Below, piece after piece: positions 18,531 to 25,734 of a DNA stretch of 64,000 nucleotides. The notes beneath the pieces were generated by a model. It did not search any database, had not been told where the DNA came from, and worked only from the letters and a program-made list of their open reading frames with translations. This DNA is from Methylocaldum sp002005105 (GTDB taxonomy: Bacteria; Pseudomonadota; Gammaproteobacteria; Methylococcales; Methylococcaceae), in contig NZ_CP194902.1 of the NCBI RefSeq assembly GCF_051027545.1, positions 3,534,001 to 3,598,000 on the forward strand, written 5' to 3'. Within the stretch, counting starts at the first letter, position 1; each line of letters starts with the position of its first letter. The position numbers were made by a program, and so were the translations under genes.

Positions 18531-20027
18531 TCAGTCGAGCCAACCGAAGGTTCGTTCGACCGCCTTGCTCCAGCCGGCATAGAGCCGCTCCCGAGTCTCG
18601 GCCGTCATTCGCGGTTGCCATTCCTTGTCTTTTCGCCATAAGTCGCGCAGTTCCTTGATGTCGGTCCAAAAGCCAACAGCGAGACCGGCTGCGTACGCTG
18701 CTCCGAGTGCCGTCGTTTCGGTCACGATGGGGCGAATAACCGGAGTGCCGAGTATGTCGGATTGGAATTGCATGAGGGTCTCGTTGACGACCATGCCGCC
18801 GTCCGCTTTGAGAGCATCCAGATTCAGGCCCGTCTCCTGCCGCATCGCGTCAACGATGTCACGGGTCTGATAGGCCGTGGCCTCCAGTGCGGCTCGGGCA
18901 AAGTGGCCCTTGTTCACGTAGCGGGTCAGCCCGATTACGATTCCCCGTGCGTCGCTGCGCCAGTAGGGCGCGAATAGGCCGGAGAAAGCCGGGACGATAT
19001 AGATGCCGCCGTTGTCCTCGACGGTATTGGCCAGCGACTCGACTTCCGCGGAGGTCCGAATGAGTTCCAGATTATCCCTGAGCCACTGCACGAGAGCTCC
19101 TGTGACCGCTATCGAGCCTTCAAGCGCGAAGATTGGAGCTGCGCCGCCGAGTTGGTACGCTACTGTCGTGATGAGCCCATGGCGGGATTGCACCGGCTTA
19201 AGGCCGGTGTTCAGAAGCATGAAGCATCCGGTTCCATAGGTGTTTTTTGCTTCCCCCTCGGCGAAACAGGTTTGCCCGAATAAGGCGGCTTGTTGATCGC
19301 CTAAAATACCTGCGACCGGAACGCCGGCGAGTGCCCCTTGGGCGACGCCGTAAATTTCGGATGAAGAACGGATCGTCGGCAGGATGGAAGCGGGTATATT
19401 CATGGCGGCGAGCAGTTCTTCGTCCCATGCCAGGGTTTCAAGATTCATCAACAGCGTGCGCGAGGCGTTGCTTACGTCGGTGACATGTGCGCCGCCCTCC
19501 TTACCGCCGGTTAGGCTCCAAACCAGCCAGCTGTCGATCGTGCCGCACAGCAACTCGCCGCGTTCGGCCTGAATCCTGGCCTCTTCTACGTTATCCAACA
19601 GCCATTGAAGTTTGGGCCCCGAAAAATAGGTGGCGATCGGCAGTCCGGTTCTTGCGCGAAATCTATCCTGTCCGCCTTCGATGGCAAGCCGCTCGCAAAT
19701 TTCGGCGCTGCGCGTATCTTGCCAAACGATGGCGGGATATACCGGTTTCCCGGTGATTTTATCCCAGACGACAAGCGTTTCGCGCTGATTAGTCACTCCG
19801 AGAGCTACGATTTCATCGGCTTCGACTTCCGCTTTTCGCAAGGCCTCTACGACCACCGCTTGGGCGTTTCGCCAGATTTCCAGCGGATCGTGTTCAACCC
19901 AGCCGGGCCTAGGGTAGAACTGCCGGTGCTCGGCTTGAGCCATCGCTCCCGCACGTCCGGTGTGATCGAAGAGAATGCACCGAGTACTGCTGGTGCCTTG
20001 ATCGATGACGGCGATATAACGGGGCAT
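18531..20027 (-). CDS. glpK: Glycerol kinase
   Basis: FGGY-family kinase that makes sn-glycerol 3-phosphate from glycerol and ATP; 498 residues, full length. The N-terminus IAVIDQGTSSTRCILFDHTG is the ATP-binding start, VTNQRETLVVWD and WQDTRSAEIC line the glycerol site, and GGIYIVPAFSGLFAPYWRSDARG carries the FGGY signature. No glpF, glpD or glpR is adjacent, so in this C1 metaboliser it may serve lipid turnover more than glycerol growth. Intact. Confidence 0.96.
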   Translation of the reverse strand: MPRYIAVIDQGTSSTRCILFDHTGRAGAMAQAEHRQFYPRPGWVEHDPLEIWRNAQAVVVEALRKAEVEADEIVALGVTNQRETLVVWDKITGKPVYPAIVWQDTRSAEICERLAIEGGQDRFRARTGLPIATYFSGPKLQWLLDNVEEARIQAERGELLCGTIDSWLVWSLTGGKEGGAHVTDVSNASRTLLMNLETLAWDEELLAAMNIPASILPTIRSSSEIYGVAQGALAGVPVAGILGDQQAALFGQTCFAEGEAKNTYGTGCFMLLNTGLKPVQSRHGLITTVAYQLGGAAPIFALEGSIAVTGALVQWLRDNLELIRTSAEVESLANTVEDNGGIYIVPAFSGLFAPYWRSDARGIVIGLTRYVNKGHFARAALEATAYQTRDIVDAMRQETGLNLDALKADGGMVVNETLMQFQSDILGTPVIRPIVTETTALGAAYAAGLAVGFWTDIKELRDLWRKDKEWQPRMTAETRERLYAGWSKAVERTFGWLD

Positions 20028-20254
20028 GGTGTGACTTCAAAAAATCGTTGGCTTCCGGGATGCGTGCCTGATGCCACATCCCGTGATTGCCTACCTATCA
20101 CGGCCTCATCATGCGGGCAAGTAAAATTTGAAGGATGCCGAACGGAAATCCGCGAGTAAAAGAGGCCGATCGAAAGAAACGCTATCGACGCTTCGGTCAT
20201 TTTTCCAATCCAAACCGGCCCATAAAGTCAGCCTACCCGGTTTGCCTAATCAAT

Positions 20255-20269
20255 TGATAAGGATTATCA
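20255..20269. promoter_or_regulatory. Fur box upstream of the cupredoxin-FTR1 operon
   Basis: TGATAAGGATTATCA matches the 7-1-7 Fur consensus TGATAATnATTATCA with one mismatch, 72 bp before the cupredoxin ATG. It predicts iron repression of the following two genes. The rest of the 310-bp gap (20028-20340) holds the glpK promoter side and no gene. Confidence 0.75.
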
Positions 20270-20340
20270 TTTAGCTTTCTGAAAAACCGTAGCAATCGCG
20301 CGGTTGACTTACTTCTTCGAACTTGAGAGGACCGAACATC

Positions 20341-20679
20341 ATGCAGAACAGGACATACTCGGGCCGGTTTGTCGTTTTAAGCGCACTTTTGATGGTTTGC
20401 GGCTCGGTTTCGGCGGCTGAGACCTATACGCTGATCATTAAGGAACATCGTTTCGAACCGGCAGAGCTCGAGGTGCCTGCAGGCCAGAAGATCAAACTGG
20501 TCGTGAAAAACGAAGACCCCACGCCGGAGGAATTCGAGAGTCGATCCTTGAAGAGGGAAAAGATCATTCCAGGCAAGAGTCAGGTCACCGTATCGATCGG
20601 TCCACTTGATCCGGGTACGTATGATTTTTTTGGCGAATTTCATGAGGAATCCGCCAAAGGGCACATCGTTGCAAAATAA
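20341..20679 (+). CDS. Periplasmic cupredoxin-like protein of an FTR1 iron uptake system
   Basis: 112 residues with a signal peptide (FVVLSALLMVCGSVSAAET), so the mature part is about 88 residues with a cupredoxin-like beta fold: YTLIIKEHRFEPAELEVPAGQKIKLVVKNEDPTPEEFES then the C-terminal PGTYDFFGEFHEESAKGHIVAK. The typical copper ligands (His, Cys, His, Met) are not all present; Glu- and His-rich positions remain, as in EfeO/P19-type helpers that handle iron. ATG 20341 is chosen over an in-frame TTG at 20323; GAGAGG precedes it. Followed after 18 bp by the permease, and preceded by a Fur box, so it most likely assists ferrous/ferric uptake. Confidence 0.82.
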   Translation: MQNRTYSGRFVVLSALLMVCGSVSAAETYTLIIKEHRFEPAELEVPAGQKIKLVVKNEDPTPEEFESRSLKREKIIPGKSQVTVSIGPLDPGTYDFFGEFHEESAKGHIVAK

Positions 20680-20697
20680 AGCGGTATTGGTCAGAAC

Positions 20698-21522
20698 ATG
20701 TTAGCCACTGCAATCATCGTATTCCGAGAGGTCATCGAGGCCGCACTGGTGATCAGTATCGTCATGGCGGCCAGCCGCGGCGTTGCCGCTCGCAGTTGGT
20801 GGATATGGAGCGGCGTCGGAGGCGGGCTTATAGGCGCCTGCGTGGTTGCGGGTTTTGCCGATACCCTCGCGGAAGCGGCATCGGGTGTCGGGCAGGATCT
20901 TTTCAACGCGGCCGTGTTGTTTACCGCGGTCGCGATGCTCGGTTGGCACAATATCTGGATGCAGCGTCACGGGCGAGAGCTCGCCCAGGCGATGAGCCAG
21001 GTCGGAAAAGCCGTGCTGTCGGGCGACCGGCCGCTCTATGCTCTGGCAGTCGTGGTGGGGCTCGCGGTGCTACGGGAAGGCTCGGAGGTCGTTCTCTTTT
21101 TATATGGGATCGCGTCAGCAGACGGAAGCCATACGGGATCGATGCTGACGGGCGGAGTCGTCGGCATTTCGCTCGGCACAGCCGTGGGCTTGGCGATGTA
21201 TTATGGTTTGCTTCGTATTCCTACGCGTTATCTATTCAAGGTTACCAGTTGGCTTATTTTATTTTTGGCCGCCGGCCTGGCTTCTCAGGGAGCGGCCTAT
21301 CTGGTGCAGGCCGATCTGCTTCCGCCTTTGGGTCACGAGGTGTGGAATACCTCCAATTGGTTGTCCGAAGACAGTTTGATCGGTCAAGTCTTGCATACTC
21401 TGTTGGGTTACGTGTCCCGTCCGGACGGCGTGCAGATCCTGTTTTATCTCGCGACGCTCGCCACTATCGCAAGTTTGATGCGGGTATTCGGCGACAGACC
21501 GGCACGGCCGGCCGGACACTGA
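20698..21522 (+). CDS. FTR1/EfeU-family iron permease
   Basis: Polytopic membrane protein of 274 residues related to yeast Ftr1p and bacterial EfeU. Both iron-binding REXXE motifs are visible: FREVIEA near residue 9 and LREGSEVVLF near 125. Seven hydrophobic helices are apparent. With the preceding cupredoxin and Fur box it forms a compact iron importer; no EfeB peroxidase is next to it, so the partner oxidase is either absent or encoded elsewhere. Confidence 0.92.
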   Translation: MLATAIIVFREVIEAALVISIVMAASRGVAARSWWIWSGVGGGLIGACVVAGFADTLAEAASGVGQDLFNAAVLFTAVAMLGWHNIWMQRHGRELAQAMSQVGKAVLSGDRPLYALAVVVGLAVLREGSEVVLFLYGIASADGSHTGSMLTGGVVGISLGTAVGLAMYYGLLRIPTRYLFKVTSWLILFLAAGLASQGAAYLVQADLLPPLGHEVWNTSNWLSEDSLIGQVLHTLLGYVSRPDGVQILFYLATLATIASLMRVFGDRPARPAGH

Positions 21523-21607
21523 CGAGCGTCTCCGAGACCAAACCCGCAGCGATGTCGATTAGGCTGCGGCCTTGTGCGTAGGCACTAAAGGCGATTGAAT
21601 ACCCGGC

Positions 21608-22744
21608 ATGGTAAAGCAGTCGCCCGGTGAGTCATTCACGCCGTCTATCGAAAAAAGGACAGTATCCGGCCGTTATATTCTCGTGCTGAAGGGGGGCTGG
21701 AATTTGCGCGGCCTGTCGGCGGAGGGGGCGCGTCTTCGCGAACAGCTTCAGGTCTATGCCCGCGATGAAGCAAGCGAGTGGGACATCCGCGAAGTTGCCG
21801 CCTTGGACAGTGCGGGGGCATTTTTGCTTTGGAGAGCCTGGGGTGGGCAGTTGCCAGGCAAGGTCTATTTGCGCCCCGAGCAGGAGTCTACGTTCATCCG
21901 GTTGCAGAACTGGTCTGCAACCTCCTTCGGGCCGATAGTCCGGCATGCGAAACCGGTCGGTGAGCGCGTTCGAAGCTTCTTTTCCGTTGGAACCGAACAT
22001 TTAAGGGCGCTTGTCTCGATACTCGGACAATTGATCTTGGATGTGGGGCATGTGCTGCGCCATCCTCGGGACGTGCCGTGGCGGGAAATCTCGGCGGCGA
22101 TTCATGAGACCGGGGGACGTGCGTTGGGCATTACCGCTTTGGTCGGGTTTCTCATCGGAATCGTGGTTAGCTACCTCTCGTCCCTGCAATTACAAACCTT
22201 CGGCGCTCAAATCTACATCGTCAACATACTCGGGCTGAGCATTATCCGAGAACTCGGTCCACTGCTTGCAGCCATTCTCGTGGCGGGACGCTCGGGATCG
22301 GCCATGACCGCGCGTATCGGTGTGATGCGAGTCACTCAGGAATTGGATGCGCTCGAAGCGCTAGGTATTTCCCGTTCGCTACGCCTTATTTTTCCAAAAG
22401 TCGTCGCCCTGATGGTTGCCTTGCCGCTCCTGGTCGTTTGGACCGATGCGATCGCATTGATCGGCGGAGCGATCGCCGCGCATTTCGAACTGGGAGTTGG
22501 TTATTATCAATTCTTCATGAAATTACCTGATGCGGTACCGGCGGCCAATTTCACGATCGGGTTCGGCAAGGGAGCGGTGTTCGGGCTGTTCATCGCACTC
22601 TTGGCTTGTCATTTCGGCTTACGCATAGAGCCGAACACCGAGAGTTTGGGCAATGAAACCACCCGCTCGGTGGTCGCATCAATTACTCTAGTAATCTTGA
22701 TCGACGCTGTTTTCGCAATCCTGTTCCGCGGGGTAGGGCTGTAA
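21608..22744 (+). CDS. MlaE-family ABC permease with N-terminal STAS-like domain
   Basis: 378 residues. An N-terminal STAS/MlaB-like domain (about 15-100, with WDIREVAALDSAGAFLLWRAW) is fused to a MlaE permease (about 125-378) carrying the signature IRELGPLLAAILVAGRSGSAMTARIGVMRVTQELDALEALGI. Such proteins move phospholipids or other lipids between inner and outer membrane with an MCE protein and an ATPase. First gene of a four-gene operon with 2-bp or overlapping junctions. The substrate (phospholipid, or in methanotrophs perhaps hopanoid or sterol) is not determined. Confidence 0.92.
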   Translation: MVKQSPGESFTPSIEKRTVSGRYILVLKGGWNLRGLSAEGARLREQLQVYARDEASEWDIREVAALDSAGAFLLWRAWGGQLPGKVYLRPEQESTFIRLQNWSATSFGPIVRHAKPVGERVRSFFSVGTEHLRALVSILGQLILDVGHVLRHPRDVPWREISAAIHETGGRALGITALVGFLIGIVVSYLSSLQLQTFGAQIYIVNILGLSIIRELGPLLAAILVAGRSGSAMTARIGVMRVTQELDALEALGISRSLRLIFPKVVALMVALPLLVVWTDAIALIGGAIAAHFELGVGYYQFFMKLPDAVPAANFTIGFGKGAVFGLFIALLACHFGLRIEPNTESLGNETTRSVVASITLVILIDAVFAILFRGVGL

Positions 22745-22746
22745 TC

Positions 22747-23514
22747 ATGAGCGATCCCGTCATCCGAATGGAACGGATTTGGACCTGTTTCGGAAAAAAC
22801 GTGGTGCATCGGGACATCAGCCTGACGCTGGGCAAGGGGGAAATCTTCGGGTTGGTCGGCGGCTCTGGGAGCGGCAAGACGGTGCTGATGCGGGAAATGA
22901 TCGGACTCCAGGAGCCGACCCGTGGCAAAGTCTACCTCTTCGGCGAGTGTCTGCAAGAGGCCGCGGCCGATCGTCACCAGCGGCTCCGCAACCGTTGCGG
23001 CGTGCTTTTTCAGGGAGGAGCTTTATTCAGTGCCCTGAGCGTTTTCGATAACATCGCATTCCCATTGCGTGAATTCGGTCTTTTCGATGAAGAACTCATC
23101 GGCCATTTGGTACGTATGAAGCTTACTATGGTGGGGTTGACCGAAAACGCCGGTTTGTTGATGCCATCCGAACTGTCCGGCGGCATGATCAAGCGGGTCG
23201 CCTTGGCGCGGGCGCTGGTGATGGAGCCTGAATTGCTGTTTCTCGATGAGCCGACCTCGGGGCTCGATCCCGTGCTGAGCGAAGAGTTTGTCGATCTACT
23301 GAGCGGGCTGCATCGGGAACTCGGCTTTACGGTGGTCATGGTGACGCACGATTTGGACACGGTAAAAGATTTATGCACGAAGGTCGGCGTACTGGCCGAT
23401 CAGCAGCTAGTCGTGTGTGGTCCGGTTGAGGATGCGTTGGCTTCCGAACATCCTTTTGCCCGGCATTATTTTCATGGAAAGCGCGGTCACCGCGTTTTCG
23501 AGCGGATCGGTTGA
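22747..23514 (+). CDS. MlaF-like ABC transporter ATP-binding protein
   Basis: 255 residues with all ABC motifs: Walker A GGSGSGKTVLMREMIGL, signature LSGGMIKRVALARALV, Walker B LLFLDEPTSGLDPV and the switch His in VMVTHDLDTVKDL. It energises the lipid transporter formed with the permease just upstream (2 bp gap) and the MCE protein downstream. ATG 22747. No missing catalytic residue. Confidence 0.94.
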   Translation: MSDPVIRMERIWTCFGKNVVHRDISLTLGKGEIFGLVGGSGSGKTVLMREMIGLQEPTRGKVYLFGECLQEAAADRHQRLRNRCGVLFQGGALFSALSVFDNIAFPLREFGLFDEELIGHLVRMKLTMVGLTENAGLLMPSELSGGMIKRVALARALVMEPELLFLDEPTSGLDPVLSEEFVDLLSGLHRELGFTVVMVTHDLDTVKDLCTKVGVLADQQLVVCGPVEDALASEHPFARHYFHGKRGHRVFERIG

Positions 23515-23515
23515 T

Positions 23516-24430
23516 ATGGGTAGAGAAACCTATGCATTCCTGACCGGATTGTTCGTAATCATTTTGGGTGCGGCGTCGATCATCGCCGCCTTATGGTTGG
23601 GGAACTACGGCGAAGAATACAAGAGCTATTATGTCGTCACCCAGGGAGCGGTTTCGGGGCTCAATCCCGAGTCGACCGTCCTTTTTCGCGGCGTGAATGC
23701 CGGCAAAGTGTCATCCATCAGTTTCGATCCTGAAGACCGCCGGAACATTCTCGTCCGGGTCGAGTTGAATGAGGATCTGCCGATTACCCATGGCACCTAC
23801 GCCATGCTGCGCGTTCAGGCGCTGACCGGCCTGGCGCAGGTGGAACTGTTCGACACCGGCGAACAACCGGAGCCTTTACCTACGGATCCCGACAATCCCG
23901 CGCGTATTCCGCTACGGCCTTCGCTGTTCGATAAGCTGACCGAATCGGGGCAAGACATCCTCTCCCAGCTCGGCGTGTTGGCGAACCGGCTCAACAGCGT
24001 GCTGAACGAAAGCAATCGCGAACGGATTCAGCGTATTCTGGAATCGGTTGCGATCGCAGCCGAACAATTGGCTACATTAGAGGAAAGCATGGACGAGATG
24101 CTGGCGGAAATGCCCGCTTTGACCGGAGAGGCGCAGCGGATGATGGCGGGAATCACGCGCCTGACTGATGACCTGGGAATCGCTGTCAAGGAAATCCGAG
24201 GGCTCGCCAGGAACACGGAAGACTTGATCACCGCCGGTAGCTCGGCGGGAGATGTGGTGGTGCAATCCACTCTGCCTAAGGTAAACGCATTGCTCGACGA
24301 GACCCGTTCGATCGCCGTCAACGTTCGACATCTGTCCGATATGCTGAGAGATGACCCGCGGATCCTGTTGCTCGGGCCGCCCAAGCAAGTGCCTGGACCG
24401 GGAGAGCCGGGCTTTCAGGAGCCGAAATGA
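23516..24430 (+). CDS. MlaD/MCE-domain substrate-binding protein
   Basis: 304 residues from ATG 23516 (MGRETYAFL), which follows the ATPase stop immediately; a longer in-frame start at 23417 would lie inside the ATPase gene. One N-terminal membrane anchor (FLTGLFVIILGAASIIAALWL), one MCE domain (about 40-120, SGLNPESTVLFRGVNAGKVSSISFDP and ALTGLAQVELFDTG), then a long helical region (about 150-280) rich in coiled-coil heptads. It spans the periplasm to shuttle lipid, as MlaD/PqiB-like proteins do. Confidence 0.92.
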   Translation: MGRETYAFLTGLFVIILGAASIIAALWLGNYGEEYKSYYVVTQGAVSGLNPESTVLFRGVNAGKVSSISFDPEDRRNILVRVELNEDLPITHGTYAMLRVQALTGLAQVELFDTGEQPEPLPTDPDNPARIPLRPSLFDKLTESGQDILSQLGVLANRLNSVLNESNRERIQRILESVAIAAEQLATLEESMDEMLAEMPALTGEAQRMMAGITRLTDDLGIAVKEIRGLARNTEDLITAGSSAGDVVVQSTLPKVNALLDETRSIAVNVRHLSDMLRDDPRILLLGPPKQVPGPGEPGFQEPK

Positions 24431-25014
24431 AGAGATTTCTTTTCGCAAAGCTGTTTCTTGTGATCTTGATCGCCTCGGGTTGTACCTTCACGCCTGAAAA
24501 ATCACCTCCGCCTAGGCTTCATGATCTGGGACCGCTGCCGCACGGTTCGGACCGTCTGCCGGCACCTTGGTCCAAAGTGGACGTGACCGCTCCGGAGTGG
24601 TTGAAAGACGACCGAATTCGTTATCGTCTCGTGTATTCGGATGCCACACGGGTTGGAGTTTACACTTTGGACCGCTGGATCGCGCCTCCGCCTGAACTTC
24701 TGGAACTGCGCTTTGAACTTTCGGGCGATGGCGGACCACTACGGGTTCGAATCGAACTTCAGGAGTTCGAGCAGATTTTCGACCGCCCCGACCACGCCAA
24801 GGCGCTGATTCGCTTTCGCGCGTCGGCTTACGATCGCAGCAGTAAGAAGCTTCTGGCCGAACGGACCTTCGAACTCGACAAGATCTCGCCTAGCGCCGAT
24901 GCCGCAGGCGCGGTAGTGTCCTTGGCGGATCTGGCCGACGACGCCATAGCGGCGGTCCGGACCTGGATGGAAGGGATGGATCTCGCGCGTGGGGCCGCTG
25001 GGGGAACTCCTTGA
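24427..25014 (+). CDS. ABC-type transport auxiliary lipoprotein (PqiC/ABC_trans_aux family)
   Basis: 195 residues, overlapping the MCE gene by 4 bp (ATGA). Lipoprotein signal with lipobox IASGC (FLVILIASGCTFTPEK). The mature part matches the auxiliary lipoproteins found with MCE systems: an early HDLGP segment, a middle RIRYRLVYSDATRVGVYTLDRWIAPPPELL block and a C-terminal amphipathic stretch. It probably docks the MCE barrel at the outer membrane. Last gene of the operon. Confidence 0.85.
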   Translation: MKRFLFAKLFLVILIASGCTFTPEKSPPPRLHDLGPLPHGSDRLPAPWSKVDVTAPEWLKDDRIRYRLVYSDATRVGVYTLDRWIAPPPELLELRFELSGDGGPLRVRIELQEFEQIFDRPDHAKALIRFRASAYDRSSKKLLAERTFELDKISPSADAAGAVVSLADLADDAIAAVRTWMEGMDLARGAAGGTP

Positions 25015-25478
25015 GCCGTTTTTTGCGGTCGTATCCATATCCCATCCCCGGTTACCGAGGGGCGCCATCCGATAGCACCTCATCTCGCATGTCTCAAAAT
25101 GAGATTTGTGTGTTGGACGCGAACTGTATCGACCTGATCATTTTTGGAAACATTGCGGATACTCAGCGATACTTAAATCCTTAGTAATTTGCTTGGGTAT
25201 TAGAAAATACTTCTATTCGAATACAAATAGGTTTCAGATTTTTAAAGAAAAAATTGTGAGGGTGTTCATAGATCAAGGGACGGGTAAAAAAGTGTGGACA
25301 CACAAAATTTTTTCTTTAGACTGTGCCGCAGCTTTACGGAGGAAGCGCGAAAACATAGAGTCGTCAAAGAGGAGGAAAGACCCCTTAGGGGGCGATATAA
25401 CTACTATAAAAGCACTAACAAGATGCGTCGCCGCTAGTGGCCGACGCGTTACGCTACAACAACAATAATAATGATATT
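25015..25478 (+). other. AT-rich region without a protein gene; possible untranslated RNA
   Basis: About 465 bp between the lipid transport operon and a strong terminator at 25479-25503. It holds a T/A-rich part (25180-25270), then a purine-rich part with AAGAGGAGGAAAG (near 25367-25379), a CCCCTTAGGGGG palindrome and a four-codon ATG frame (MRRR). No convincing ORF. A terminator this far from the operon end could belong to a separate short RNA. Confidence 0.3.
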
Positions 25479-25503
25479 GCCCGCGTACTGCGGGCTTTTT
25501 TTT
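25479..25503 (+). terminator. Strong rho-independent terminator, plus strand
   Basis: GCCCGC (25479-25484) and GCGGGC (25490-25495) form a tight hairpin with loop GTACT, followed by eight T. It ends transcription coming from the left. Confidence 0.9.
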
Positions 25504-25517
25504 GCCTGCCGTCGGGC

Positions 25518-25542
25518 AAAAAAAAGCGACCACTAGGGTCGC
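25518..25542 (-). terminator. Strong rho-independent terminator, minus strand
   Basis: GCGACC (25526-25531) and GGTCGC (25537-25542) pair around a 5-base loop; on the minus strand eight T follow (complement of 25518-25525). It ends the TonB receptor transcript. Back to back with the plus-strand terminator at 25479. The remaining 25543-25734 stretch contains a second AAGAGGAGGA motif and a CATAAG/CTTATG inverted repeat but no gene. Confidence 0.88.
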
Positions 25543-25734
25543 CAAGAGGAGGAGAACTTTCGGCCGGACTCAATCGAAGTTTCGAACTAAATCACACCAA
25601 GTTCTATTGAGGTTGGTATAAAGTATACAGACTTATACTCGCCTTTGTCATAAGACATTCTTATGAATTAAATAGGGCCCGGTTATTACCGTCCGGAAAA
25701 CAATATGTAAAACAGCGGATGGTAAACGCCGAAC

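Noticed and set aside
25300..25480. Possible RNase P RNA, because of GAGGAAAG
   Set aside because: The conserved P4 partner and other core segments of RNase P RNA are absent and the region is too short.
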